From: Streptomyces sp. XM4193
GTDB taxonomy: Bacteria > Actinomycetota > Actinomycetes > Streptomycetales > Streptomycetaceae
Length of the DNA stretch: 64,000 bases
Direction: 5' to 3'
Assembly (NCBI RefSeq): GCF_023072595.1
Contig: NZ_JALLGK010000012.1
Coordinates: forward strand, 1 to 64,000
Positions within the stretch are counted from its first letter, which is position 1. Each line of letters starts with the position of its first letter. Below the pieces are notes generated by a model. The model saw nothing but the letters and a program-made list of their open reading frames with translations, was not told the origin of the DNA and did no database searches. The position numbers and the translations under genes are program-made. Below are positions 52,202-61,109 of the stretch, piece after piece.

Positions 52202-53791
52202 CTACCAGCTGCCCTTTCGGTGCAGCTCCCAGGCGCGCATCAGTGTCGAGGTGTCGATCGCCCACTCGACGCCCGCGATGTCCTCCTTGGCGGCGAGGTA
52301 GACCCGGCCCTGCCACAGCGGGAGCAGCCGGACGTCCTTCGCGAGGATCTTCTGCGCCTCCCGGAGGTCCCTGGCGGCGGTGCCGCGGTCGGTCTCCTGG
52401 CGCGAGGAGGGCAGGATGCTGCCGGTCAACTCGGCGTCCTCGTACGGGATGCCCAGCACGTTGTTCTCGCCGACGAACGGGCCGATGTAGTTGTCCGCGT
52501 CAGGGAAGTCGGGGAACCAGCCGCGTCCGAAGACCGGGTACTCGCCCCTGCGGTGTGCCTTCTGGAACGACTCCCACTCCTGTCCGCGCACCTTCACCCG
52601 GAAGAGTTCGGAGTCGTTCAACTGCCGCTGGATCTCCTCGAATTCGGCTTTCATCGTGGCGCCGTAGCGGTCGGTGGTGTACCAGAGCGTGAACTCGACG
52701 GGCTCGTCGATGCCGGCTTCGGTCAGCAGCTTCTCGGCCTTCGCCCGGCTCGGGGCGCCGAATCTGTCGAAGAAGGCGCTGGTGTGGCCGGTGATGCCGC
52801 TGGGGACCATCGAGTACAGCGGTTCGGTGGTGCGCCGATAGACCTTGCGCACCAGTGCGCCGCGGTCCAGCAGCTGCGCCATCGCCTCGCGGACCGCCGG
52901 ATCGGAGACCGCCTCGTCCTGCGGGTTGAACGCCAGATAGCGGATCTCGGTGCCGACGACCTCGTCCAGCCGGATGCCGGAGCCGGCCGTCCCGTCCTTG
53001 AGGCCGGTGATCTGTTCGGGCGTCAACCCCCGGTAGACGAGGTCGATCTCGTCGTCGCGAAGGGCCTTCACCAGTCCGTCGGACTTCTTGAAGTAGTGGA
53101 TCTCGACCGTGTCGTTCTTCAGCTCCGCGGAGCCCCGGTAGCTGTCGTTGCGCTCCAGTCGCGCGAGTGTGCCCGGTTCGTACTCGGCCAGGCGGTACGG
53201 GCCCGAGCCCGTCAGTTCGGTGCCCCGGCGCAGCCGCTCGAGGGGGTAGTGCTCCGGGTCGACGAGGGAGCCGGCGGGCGTGGTGAGAATCAGCGGGAAG
53301 GTGGCGTCGGACCGCTTGAGGTGGAAGATCACGGTGCGGTCGCCGCTGGTCTCGACCTCGTCGATGCTCTCCAGCAGCGGTGCCGGCCCCTTGGCGGAGT
53401 CGATCTGCCGGATGCGGTCGAAGGAGTGCTTGACCGCCTCGGCGTCCAGGGCGTTGCCCGAGCTGAACTTCAGGCCCTCCTGGAGGGTGCAGCGGTAGAC
53501 CTGGCTCTTGCGGTCGGTGAACTCGCACTTCTCGGCGGCGTCCGCCTCGGGGGCGCCGCTGGACTTGGGTATGTGCATCAGCGACTGGAAGGTGTTGCGG
53601 TAGAGCTCCCAGGAGCCGTCCCAGGCGTCCGCGGGGTCGAGCGAGGAGGGTTGGCTCGTGGTGCCCACTCGCACCGGCCCACCGTCCTCGCCGTCCGAGT
53701 CGGAGAGCGTGCCGCAACCCGCCAGCAGCGCGGCGACCGACATCAGGGAAACCACCAACACACCTCTGGGACGCCTTGTCCGGCCGACCAC
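52202..53791 (-). CDS. ABC transporter substrate-binding lipoprotein (peptide/nickel type)
   Basis: 529 residues. A signal peptide ends in lipobox LLAGC with Cys26, followed by SBP family 5 sequence: PSSLDPADAWDGSWELYRNTFQSL, GLKFSSGNALDAEAVKHSFDRI, GSGPYRLAEY and the later FAFNPQ-like LAFNPQDEAVSDPAVREAMAQ. These proteins deliver oligopeptides or similar solutes to an importer. No permease or ATPase gene is adjacent, so it may be an orphan or a sensor. GTG 53791 lies 7 nt after GAGGAG. Confidence 0.92.
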   Translation of the reverse strand: MVGRTRRPRGVLVVSLMSVAALLAGCGTLSDSDGEDGGPVRVGTTSQPSSLDPADAWDGSWELYRNTFQSLMHIPKSSGAPEADAAEKCEFTDRKSQVYRCTLQEGLKFSSGNALDAEAVKHSFDRIRQIDSAKGPAPLLESIDEVETSGDRTVIFHLKRSDATFPLILTTPAGSLVDPEHYPLERLRRGTELTGSGPYRLAEYEPGTLARLERNDSYRGSAELKNDTVEIHYFKKSDGLVKALRDDEIDLVYRGLTPEQITGLKDGTAGSGIRLDEVVGTEIRYLAFNPQDEAVSDPAVREAMAQLLDRGALVRKVYRRTTEPLYSMVPSGITGHTSAFFDRFGAPSRAKAEKLLTEAGIDEPVEFTLWYTTDRYGATMKAEFEEIQRQLNDSELFRVKVRGQEWESFQKAHRRGEYPVFGRGWFPDFPDADNYIGPFVGENNVLGIPYEDAELTGSILPSSRQETDRGTAARDLREAQKILAKDVRLLPLWQGRVYLAAKEDIAGVEWAIDTSTLMRAWELHRKGSW

Positions 53792-54007
53792 GTGCACGCT
53801 CCTCACATCAACGGGCCACAACTTCGGTAAAGCAAGGGGAGTGGGGGGAAGTTGCCGACCGTGGGAGCAGGTCCGGCCGTACGCGGGCGCGGGGACGTTT
53901 CGGCAGGTCGGCGAGCCAACAGGAGGTGGAAGCCGTACCGCAGCCCCCACCCGCGCTGAATCGACTGCTCAACCATGGTGTGTTTGACGGCCGATGTCCA
54001 TGCCCGC

Positions 54008-54044
54008 GGCTCCCCGGATGGCCCGCCGCACGCTCCGGGGAGCC
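54008..54044 (-). terminator. SDR gene terminator hairpin
   Basis: GGCTCCCCGGA (54008-54018) pairs with TCCGGGGAGCC (54034-54044) with a 15-nt loop, 8 nt past the SDR stop on the minus strand. Confidence 0.75.
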
Positions 54045-54052
54045 CTTGTGCG

Positions 54053-54808
54053 TCAGGCGACTCCGGCGTTCAGGAAGAGCCCGCCGTCGATGACGAGCGT
54101 CTGACCGGTGATCCAGCCCGAGTCCTCGGAGGTCAGGAAGGCCACCGCGCCGCCGATGTCCTGCGGCACTCCGAGGCGGCCGAGCGGGTAGCCGGTCTGC
54201 GCCTCCTCCTCGCGGCCCTCGTAGAGCGCCGCCGCGAACTTGGTCTTCACCACCGCGGGGGCGATCGCGTTGACCCGCACCCCGGGCGCCATCTCGTGGG
54301 CGAGCTGCAGCGTGAGGTTGATCATCGCCGCCTTGCTGATGCCGTACGGGCCGACGAAGGGCGAGGCCGAGATCCCCGCGACCGAGGCGACGTTGACGAT
54401 CGTCCCGCCGTTGTCGCGCTGCCAGGCGGCCCACGTCTTCTGGGCGAAGCCGAGGGCGGAGATCACGTTGGTCTCGAAGACCTTGCGGGCCACTCCGAGG
54501 TCGGCGTCGGCGATCGGGCCGAACACCGGGTTCGTACCGGCGTTGTTGACCAGGTGGTCGATACGGCCGTACTCGGAGATCACGTGCTCGACCGCGCGCG
54601 CCTGGTGCTCCTCGTCGTGCGCCTTGCCCGCGACGTAGGTGGCGCGGTCGGCGCCGAGTTCGGCCACGGCCTCCTTCAGCGGTTCCTCGTTGCGCCCGGT
54701 CAGGCACACCCGGTCCCCGCGGGCCACCAGGGCCCGTGCGATGCCGTAGCCGATGCCCCGGCTGGCGCCGGTGACCAGTGCGACCCTGCCGCTGTCCTTG
54801 CTGCTCAT
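54053..54808 (-). CDS. Short-chain dehydrogenase/reductase
   Basis: 251 residues, classical SDR: TGASRGIGYG, NNAGTNPVFGP, Ser in NVASVAGISASP, Tyr-Lys in YGISKAA and C-terminal ITGQTLVIDGGLF. Resembles enoyl/3-oxoacyl reductase-like SDRs. It lies 38 nt downstream of the fabG-like gene and shares its transcript. Confidence 0.93.
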   Translation of the reverse strand: MSSKDSGRVALVTGASRGIGYGIARALVARGDRVCLTGRNEEPLKEAVAELGADRATYVAGKAHDEEHQARAVEHVISEYGRIDHLVNNAGTNPVFGPIADADLGVARKVFETNVISALGFAQKTWAAWQRDNGGTIVNVASVAGISASPFVGPYGISKAAMINLTLQLAHEMAPGVRVNAIAPAVVKTKFAAALYEGREEEAQTGYPLGRLGVPQDIGGAVAFLTSEDSGWITGQTLVIDGGLFLNAGVA

Positions 54809-54846
54809 GCTCTGTCCGTCCTCCTCGTGCTCGCTGGGCGCCCTGG

Positions 54847-55608
54847 TCAGTCGAGTGGCCCGCCGGCCACGTACAGCACCTGGCCCGAGACGAAGCCCGC
54901 ACGCTCGTTGGTGAAGTAGGCGACGGCGTCCGCGATGTCCTCGGGCCGGCCCACGCGCTGGACCGGGATCTGGGTGGCGGCGGCGGCCTGGAAGTCCTCG
55001 AAGCCCATGCCGACCCGGGCGGCCGTGGCCGCGGTCATGTCGGTGGCGATGAAGCCCGGGGCGACCGCGTTGGCGGTGATGCCGAACTTGCCCAGTTCCT
55101 TGGCGAGCGTCTTGGTGAAGCCCTGGAGACCGGCCTTGGCGGCGGCGTAGTTGGCCTGGCCGCGGTTGCCCAGCGCCGAGCTGGAGGAGAGGTTGACGAT
55201 ACGGCCGAAGCCGGCGTCGACCATGTGCGCCTGCGTGGCCCTGGACATCAGGAACGCGCCGCGCAGATGCACGTTCATGACGGTGTCCCAGTCGGACTCG
55301 CTCATCTTGAACAGCAGGTTGTCGCGCAGGACTCCGGCGTTGTTCACCAGTATCGAGGGGGCGCCGAGCTCCGCCGCGACCCTCGCGACGCCCGCCTCCA
55401 CCTGCTCGGCGTCCGAGACGTCGCAGCCGACGGCCAGCGCACGGCCGCCCGCCGCGGTGATCTGCTCGACGGTCTCCGCGCAGGCGCCCTCGTCCAGGTC
55501 GAGGACGGCCACCGCACGTCCCTCCTCGGCCAGCCGTACGGCAGTGGCCGCACCGATTCCCCGCGCCGCGCCCGTCACTATCGCGACGCGCTGCTCAGTG
55601 GTCGACAT
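54847..55608 (-). CDS. FabG-like 3-oxoacyl-(ACP or CoA) reductase
   Basis: 253 residues, classical SDR: TGAARGIGAATA, CDVSD, NNAGVLRDNLLFKM, Ser in NLSSSSALGN, Tyr-Lys in YAAAKAGLQGFTKTLAKELG and a C-terminal GGPLD. NNAGVLRD and the YAAAK pattern are FabG-like. With the downstream SDR it may form a fatty-acid-related pair. AGGAG precedes ATG 55608. Confidence 0.93.
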   Translation of the reverse strand: MSTTEQRVAIVTGAARGIGAATAVRLAEEGRAVAVLDLDEGACAETVEQITAAGGRALAVGCDVSDAEQVEAGVARVAAELGAPSILVNNAGVLRDNLLFKMSESDWDTVMNVHLRGAFLMSRATQAHMVDAGFGRIVNLSSSSALGNRGQANYAAAKAGLQGFTKTLAKELGKFGITANAVAPGFIATDMTAATAARVGMGFEDFQAAAATQIPVQRVGRPEDIADAVAYFTNERAGFVSGQVLYVAGGPLD

Positions 55609-55634
55609 GCTGCTTCTCCTCGCCCTCGATTGGT

Positions 55635-55648
55635 GAGCAACCGCTTAG
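55635..55648. promoter_or_regulatory. Imperfect palindrome upstream of the fabG-like gene
   Basis: TGAGCAACCGCTTA holds the half-palindrome AGCAACCGCTT about 30 nt before the fabG-like start. It resembles sites of TetR-type fatty-acid regulators, but with one mismatch. Tentative. Confidence 0.3.
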
Positions 55649-55709
55649 TAGCCACCGGAACGTGACGCTAGAAGGCGGCCACCGTGCTGTCAACGCCCAT
55701 CCGGGCCAC

Positions 55710-56102
55710 TCAGCGCACCAGCGTCTCCAGCAGCCGCCGCACCTCGGCCGCGGGGTCGACCGTCAGGCCCAGATGCACCGGCCCGGCCCGCAGCACGGTG
55801 CTGCGCGGGGCGACCAGCCAGCGAAAGCGCCGCCCCGGCTCGTCACCGGCGGCCTGCCCGGCCGCCGCGCCGCCCTCGGAGACGCAGACGAAGGCGCCGA
55901 GCGCGGCCCGGACGCCGACCACGTCCGCCGACGGGTCCAGTGCCCGCAGCCGCTCCTCGTCCAGATGCACCAGGGTCGCCAGGAACGAACGGGGCCGGCA
56001 GTAGAGGACCACCCCCGCGTTCATCTGCTCGCCCCGCTCCACCCGGGGAACCACCCGCAGCAGCGCGTACTCGAAGACCGCCCGCTCCGTCAGCCCGTTC
56101 AC
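55710..56102 (-). CDS. DUF3037 family protein
   Basis: 130 residues. FEYALLRVVPRVERGEQMNAGVVLYCRPRSFL at the N-terminus is the DUF3037 signature. GTG 56102 overlaps the stop codon of the HipA-like gene (GTGA), so the two are coupled. DUF3037 genes regularly accompany this kinase type; the function of the pair is unknown. Confidence 0.92.
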   Translation of the reverse strand: MNGLTERAVFEYALLRVVPRVERGEQMNAGVVLYCRPRSFLATLVHLDEERLRALDPSADVVGVRAALGAFVCVSEGGAAAGQAAGDEPGRRFRWLVAPRSTVLRAGPVHLGLTVDPAAEVRRLLETLVR

Positions 56103-56971
56103 GCCCGGCCGCCCTTCGACTCGCCGCTCTCGGGCCCCCGGCGCTCATCCGATCCGGGCGGGTCCCCGGTGCGGCCGGTCAGCCAGCCGGGCGCCCGAGA
56201 GGGTCCGTCCGCGCTGCGCTCGCCGATGGTGATCCGCTCCCCCAGCCCCTCCAACCGGGCCGCCAGAGTGCGCACATGGGCCGCGCGCACCTCCTCCACC
56301 GAGTCGAAGCCCGGCTCCTCGCACAGCCACTCCCCCGGCACGTCGGCCACGCACTCGCGCAGCACCTCCTCGGTGACACGCGGCCCCAACTCCTGCTGCG
56401 CCGCCCCGATGTCGGGGCCGAAGGAGGCCAGCACATGGTCGGAGGCGTCGTAGGGGCGCAGCGCGGCCTTCGCCGCGGTCTGCCAGTTGTGCTGCCAGAT
56501 CATGCTGGCACCGTGGTCGATCAGCCACAGATCGCCGTGCCAGACAAGCAGGTTGGGGTTGCGCCAGGAGCGGTCGACGTTGTTGATCAGCGCGTCGAAC
56601 CAGACGATCCGCCCCGACTCCCGTGCCGAGACCGCGTACGCGAGCGGGTCGTAGCCGATGGAACCCGGCAGGAAGTCCATGCCGAAGTTGGCGCCGCCGC
56701 TCGCCTTCAGCAACTCCTGCACCTCCTGGTCCGGTTCACCGAGCCCGATGACCGGGTCCAGCTCCATCCGCACCACGTCCGGCACCCGCAGGCCCAGCCG
56801 CCGGGCGATCCCGGCGCTGATCACCTCGGCGACCAGCGTCCTGCGCCCCTGCCCCGCCCCGCTGAACTTCATGACGTACGTGCCCAGATCGTCCGCCTCG
56901 ACCAGACCGGGCAGCGAACCGCCCTCTCTCAGAGGCGTGACGTAGCGGGTCGCGGTGACCTCTTTCAACAC
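56099..56971 (-). CDS. HipA-like kinase domain protein
   Basis: 290 residues. The kinase-like core has VMKFSGAGQGRRTLVAEVISAGIAR (nucleotide-binding lysine region), GMDFLPGS, then DALINNVDRSWRNPNLLVWHGDLWLIDHGAS with the catalytic Asp-Asn and metal Asp-His-Gly. It lacks the HipA N-terminal domain and a HipB partner, so it is not a classical HipAB toxin. A disordered basic/acidic tail follows residue ~245. First gene of the pair with DUF3037. Confidence 0.9.
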   Translation of the reverse strand: MLKEVTATRYVTPLREGGSLPGLVEADDLGTYVMKFSGAGQGRRTLVAEVISAGIARRLGLRVPDVVRMELDPVIGLGEPDQEVQELLKASGGANFGMDFLPGSIGYDPLAYAVSARESGRIVWFDALINNVDRSWRNPNLLVWHGDLWLIDHGASMIWQHNWQTAAKAALRPYDASDHVLASFGPDIGAAQQELGPRVTEEVLRECVADVPGEWLCEEPGFDSVEEVRAAHVRTLAARLEGLGERITIGERSADGPSRAPGWLTGRTGDPPGSDERRGPESGESKGGRA

Positions 56972-57277
56972 TTTCCCAGGCCCTCAATCTGTTCAGCCCT
57001 ACGATCCACGGACGACAGCTCCGAGGTGTGATGGCAGGAATCATCGGCCGACAACCCTGAGGGGAATCAGGGGAGTTCCGGCCGGCGAGCCGACCCCTGG
57101 CTCCCCGAACAGACCGTCGACGGCGCCGCACCCCTTACTGCCGGCTTCCGGCGTGAAGTGAGCATAGTAACCGAGGGTAATTGGCGGCGACGAGTGGCAG
57201 AGCCCGGGGACCGCGTCACGACGGGCCGGCGCCCCGGGATCCAGGCGTTCCAAAGTCGCAGGAGCCGACCAGGGCAG
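56972..57277. other. Intergenic region upstream of the HipA-like gene
   Basis: 306 nt, less GC-rich in parts. It must contain the promoter of the HipA-like gene. On the minus strand TACTAT near 57164-57169 could be a -10 box; no -35 or operator is clear. No gene is supported. Confidence 0.4.
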
Positions 57278-58768
57278 TTACGAAAGGTCGAAGGGGGCGG
57301 GAAAGTGGCCTTCCCAGATTTGACGGGATACCTGTTCGGGGTAGGGCAGAGTCTTCGACTCGGCATCCAGGACTCGGGTGAGGTGCTCGCCGGGCCGGTG
57401 GGGGGACCAGCCCGGGTCGCCGGTGGTGACGAATCGGACCCATGCCTCCCGGAGTTCGCGGGAGACCGCGACGGCCTCGGGCGTGGGCTCCTCCCCGATG
57501 AGCTGAGTGCCGACGTGGCTGCCCAGCGTGCCGAACGCCAGGGGCACGTCGAGGCTGTGGCAGGCGCCGAGGATGCCGCCGAGGACCGGCGTCACCCAGC
57601 ACAGTTCGAACAGGTAGGAGGTGCCGCCGGCCGAGGCGTTCGCCTCGGCCAACTTCTGTGACGGCATGCGGAAGAGGGCGTCGGAGTACACCGTCTCCAC
57701 CAGCTCCTCCGGGCCCGCCTGCGGGAACGCGGCACGGTAGGCCCGCGCGCCGTCCGGTTGGGGGGCGAGCAGTTCCAGGGCTGCGCGGGCATCCTCCTCG
57801 GTGAAGGTGCCGTACCGCCCGCCCATCACGCTGAAGTACCGGAACTCGTCCCGGGTGTGGCCGACGAGCAGTTCGGTCCCGCTCGCGCGCCCGCCGGTCA
57901 GCGCGGGCCAGGGCGTCTCCGGGAGGACCTCGCCGTCGACGACGGGGCACAGCGCGGTGCCGGTCTCCGTGAGGCGCCCCCAGCTCTCCCGGTGCGCCTG
58001 GAGGCCGGCGTTGAAGGAGGTGAGCTCGGCGGCCAGCTGCCACGGGTCGATGTCGCGCAGGGCCTCAGCGGTGGGGGCTGCCGCGCCGAGCCGGTCCGTG
58101 AACGCGGCGGTGGCCCGACGTGCCAGCGCGGGGGTGCTGTACAGCCCCGGCACCGAATGGGCGATCGCCCGCCGGAAGAGTCCGCGTGCGGACTCCATCG
58201 TCAACAGGGCGGCGACCGAGCCCGCCCCGGCGGAGAGCCCGCCCACGGTGACCCGGCCGGGGTCGCCTCCGAAGGCGGCGATGTTGCGCTGCACCCACTC
58301 CAGTGCCGCGATCTGGTCGAGGAATCCGCGGTTGGGCGGTGCATCGTCGAGGAACGCGAATCCCTCGGCGCCCACGCGGCAGTTGATTGTCACCACCACG
58401 ATTCCCGCCTCGGCCAGTGCTGCCGGGTCGTACATCGGGTCGCTCGAAGCCGCCGCGAGGTAGCCGCCCACGGGTATCCACACCAACACCGGCAGCCCCG
58501 CCGCGCCGGGATCCGGGGTTCCGACGTCGAGCGTCAACCAGTCGGTGCCTTGAGGGGACACATCGATCGGCAGGGACAGCGGCACCAGCGGGCCGAACTC
58601 GACCGCCTGCCTCGTCCCCTGCCAGCTGTGCGGCGGCGCCGGCGCGGCGAACCGGAGCGCCCCGACCGGGGGCTGGGCGTAGGGGATGCCGCGGAACACC
58701 GCGTGCCCCTGGCGCCTGCGCCCCTGCACCACGCCCTCCGCGGTCCGCACCTTTGGCTCTTCGGACAT
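57278..58768 (-). CDS. Type-B carboxylesterase with altered active-site motifs
   Basis: 496 residues of the carboxylesterase/cholinesterase alpha/beta-hydrolase family. Ser179 is the nucleophile, but its box reads GGLSAG where GESAG is usual, and the oxyanion strand reads IPVGGY where HGGG is usual. The acid (GHTRDEFRYF) and histidine (CHSLDVPLAFG) regions look normal. No signal peptide. The protein may hydrolyse unusual esters or be impaired. ATG 58768. Confidence 0.9.
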   Translation of the reverse strand: MSEEPKVRTAEGVVQGRRRQGHAVFRGIPYAQPPVGALRFAAPAPPHSWQGTRQAVEFGPLVPLSLPIDVSPQGTDWLTLDVGTPDPGAAGLPVLVWIPVGGYLAAASSDPMYDPAALAEAGIVVVTINCRVGAEGFAFLDDAPPNRGFLDQIAALEWVQRNIAAFGGDPGRVTVGGLSAGAGSVAALLTMESARGLFRRAIAHSVPGLYSTPALARRATAAFTDRLGAAAPTAEALRDIDPWQLAAELTSFNAGLQAHRESWGRLTETGTALCPVVDGEVLPETPWPALTGGRASGTELLVGHTRDEFRYFSVMGGRYGTFTEEDARAALELLAPQPDGARAYRAAFPQAGPEELVETVYSDALFRMPSQKLAEANASAGGTSYLFELCWVTPVLGGILGACHSLDVPLAFGTLGSHVGTQLIGEEPTPEAVAVSRELREAWVRFVTTGDPGWSPHRPGEHLTRVLDAESKTLPYPEQVSRQIWEGHFPAPFDLS

Positions 58769-59167
58769 GACGAGTCCTCTCCTCGCGATCGGGCAGTGCG
58801 TCCAAGCCGCTCCAGGGCAGTGCGCAGGCCGGCACTCCTGCGCCAGTCCTTGAACGGTTCACCTCCGCTCGCACGGCGGTTGCGGTGTCCTTGCCCGCCC
58901 CGAAGTCGCCGGACGGCGCAGAGAGGCGGCACGGTGCGGTGCTTGTCGTCGGCGGGCGGCGCCCTGCCCCTGGCCCGGACATCTGCCGGTCGTTCAACGC
59001 CACAGGCGGTGACCACGCTTCGAGGACAGCCTCGAGCACCGTGCTGCACACACGGAGTTCCCCCTACCCGCGAGGCGGGCAGGGGGAACTCGGACGAGGT
59101 CGGGTGCCGTTCCGGCAGTCGAGGAGAACCGTGTGCTCCAGTGACACCGGCCTCTCGCGCCTGCGGC
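58769..59167. other. 399-nt gap, no gene seen
   Basis: Lies between the LPFR peptide stop and the esterase start, both minus strand. Nothing recognisable beyond the presumed esterase promoter. Confidence 0.5.
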
Positions 59168-59296
59168 TCAGTGTCGGCCCCGGGCGGAGCTGGAAGCCCC
59201 GCTGAACAGTCGGGCCACAGCCCGGAACGGCAGCGTGACGACCGTGGCGATCGCCCCTCCGACAGTCCGGAGCACATCTGCGATTGCCTTCAACAC
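59168..59296 (-). CDS. 42-residue amphipathic LPFR peptide
   Basis: A small basic peptide: MLKAIADVLRTVGGAIATVV leads to the LPFRAVARLF segment and ends SSSARGRH. Hydrophobic and basic residues alternate as in an amphipathic helix. There is no cysteine and no signal cleavage site. GGAGGT lies 5 nt before GTG 59296, an excellent ribosome site. I recall small Streptomyces proteins with an LPFR motif, function unknown. It could bind membrane or be a leaderless antimicrobial; both are guesses. Confidence 0.72.
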   Translation of the reverse strand: MLKAIADVLRTVGGAIATVVTLPFRAVARLFSGASSSARGRH

Positions 59297-59718
59297 GGTG
59301 AACCTCCGTTCTCCAACGCAACTGCGCCAGATCTGGCTTGCCGCTGCACGGCCGGTCGTTGAGCGCATGCCCGACGACCGGACGAGGAAACACAGCCGGG
59401 AGCCGCACCGACCTCATGGGGCGGATCCCGCACGCTCCGCTGTCGGTGGGCGCCCAGCCTTCGCGCCTCCGGCCGGGGTTCACGCCGGATCGGAAACGCT
59501 CCGGCCCCTCGGCAGCACGACACAGTCCGATCCCTGATTGCCGGTCACGTCTGCAATCTCGGGCGCACGTGTCTGTGCACCGCCCGCGCGCAGCGACTCG
59601 TCGCGCGTCGGACACTGCGCCGCAGTGCGCCGTGCGCGGCATCGTCCGCCTGGGCGGCAGCAAGGACGGGCTGAGCCGGCCCGCGTACCGCTCGTGCTCC
59701 CGTGGCGGGGCCCGGGGC
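59297..59718. other. 422-nt gap, no gene seen
   Basis: Separates the LuxR-type gene stop from the LPFR peptide start. It should contain the peptide promoter. Frames here lack ribosome sites. Confidence 0.5.
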
Positions 59719-60771
59719 TCAGTCCGCGTGCTTGTGCTGCTCGCTGTCCGCGGCTCCGACGAGGCCGTTGAGGGCCGCGGTGACGCCGGCCTGGAAACGG
59801 CTGGTGGCGTTCAGCTCTTCCATGATCTCGGCGATGTGCCGTCGTACGGTGCGCAGCGACATGCCCAGGCGGCGGGCGACGGTCTCGTCCTTGAGGCCGG
59901 TGGCCAGGAGGCGCAGGATCGTCTCGTCCACCTGTCGGGAGACCTGTTCGAGGCCTTCGCTGGCGGCGTCCGCGAACGGGGTGGCGGTGTCCCAGGTCTG
60001 CTCGAAGACGTCACAGAGGTAGCCGACGGTGTCGGGCTCGCGTATGACGACGGCGCCCCAGGATTCGTCCTGCAACGGGATGTAGGCGCTTGTGCGGTCG
60101 AAGACGATGAGTCGGCCGAACAGTGCGTGGGCGGTGCGGTACTGACCGCCGAGGGCGGAGGCCGCGGCCACGTAGGCCTGGCTCGGAGCGTTGAATCGGG
60201 CCGTGTGGTGGTAGAGGGTGCGTATGCTGACGCCGCGTTCCAGGAGGCGGCTGTCGCGGGCGATCGCTTCCTCCATCGCCTCCGGTACGCGGTAGCCGCC
60301 GCCGGGCTGGGAGCTGATCATCTCGGTCCGGCACTCGTCGGAGGCCCTGTTCAGGCTGGCGCGCACCTCCTCCAGGCTGTTGATCACCTCGAAGGCGCGG
60401 GCGTCCGGGGGGCGGTGCTCTTCGTAGGAGGGCCAGAAGCCGGCCAACTCCTCCTCGTAGAGGGCCAGTTGGTCCTGGTGCCGGCGGATGCGGGCCTCGT
60501 GGGGAGCGGCCCGCCGGGCCAGAGCCGTCTCCGGAGCCCGGGCGAATCCGACGGCGGGATCGTCGGGTGAGCGGTAGACGAGGTGCGCATCGAGGAGGCG
60601 CTGAATGCTGTCGGTCACTTCTTCGCGGGAAGCCTCTAACTCCGCCATCGCGACGTCGGTGCGCAACGAGCGATTTCGCAGGACCCAGGTGTAGACCCTC
60701 ACGTCGATCTCCTTCAACCGCGCCCCTCGGGAAGAGATCTGACCCATATCCCACATTTGTTTCTCTGACAC
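59719..60771 (-). CDS. LuxR-type regulator with N-terminal winged-helix-like region
   Basis: About 350 residues. C-terminal LuxR HTH: ETILRLLATGLKDETVARRLGMSLRTVRRHIAEIMEELNATSRFQAG. The N-terminal 80 residues (VYTWVLRNRSLRTDVAMAELEASREEVTDSIQRLLDAHLVYR) look like a TrmB-type winged helix. A middle domain (about 150-270) may bind a ligand. No receiver or ATPase domain. The start could be GTG 60771, ATG 60756 or further up. Divergent from the secreted peptide gene, its likely target. Confidence 0.88.
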   Translation of the reverse strand: MSEKQMWDMGQISSRGARLKEIDVRVYTWVLRNRSLRTDVAMAELEASREEVTDSIQRLLDAHLVYRSPDDPAVGFARAPETALARRAAPHEARIRRHQDQLALYEEELAGFWPSYEEHRPPDARAFEVINSLEEVRASLNRASDECRTEMISSQPGGGYRVPEAMEEAIARDSRLLERGVSIRTLYHHTARFNAPSQAYVAAASALGGQYRTAHALFGRLIVFDRTSAYIPLQDESWGAVVIREPDTVGYLCDVFEQTWDTATPFADAASEGLEQVSRQVDETILRLLATGLKDETVARRLGMSLRTVRRHIAEIMEELNATSRFQAGVTAALNGLVGAADSEQHKHAD

Positions 60772-60899
60772 CTTACTGCCACGCAACTTGCTGATGGGTT
60801 GTCGACCTGGAGCAGACGCAACTCGTGAACCACTCTAAATGGTGCGCCCACGCGATCGATCACGGGCGTTTCCCCCGCAGCCTCCGTAGGAAGCCATAC

Positions 60900-61109
60900 A
60901 TGACACGTTCGACGCTCCGCCGCTGGACCACGGTTGTCGCTCCCGCCGCCCTGGCAGTCGTCCTGTCCCTCTGCGCGCCGACCTCGTCCGTCGCCGCACC
61001 GCAGCCGAGCCCGGGCGCGGCCCAGGCGTCGCCTCCGGAAACGCAGACGGCGACGGCGGTACGGGGCGACAACGCCTGCGACGACGACAGCTCGTGGGGC
61101 GGACGCTGA
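60900..61109 (+). CDS. 69-residue secreted peptide precursor
   Basis: A basic n-region MTRSTLRRW, a hydrophobic core TTVVAPAALAVVLSL, and a cleavage region ending SVAA-P give a clear Sec signal. The mature part is Pro/Ala/Thr-rich and ends DNACDDDSSWGGR with a single Cys. AGGAAG (60888-60893) lies 6 nt before ATG 60900. Divergent from the LuxR-type gene. It could be a signalling or precursor peptide; no modification enzyme is seen within the window. Confidence 0.65.
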   Translation: MTRSTLRRWTTVVAPAALAVVLSLCAPTSSVAAPQPSPGAAQASPPETQTATAVRGDNACDDDSSWGGR

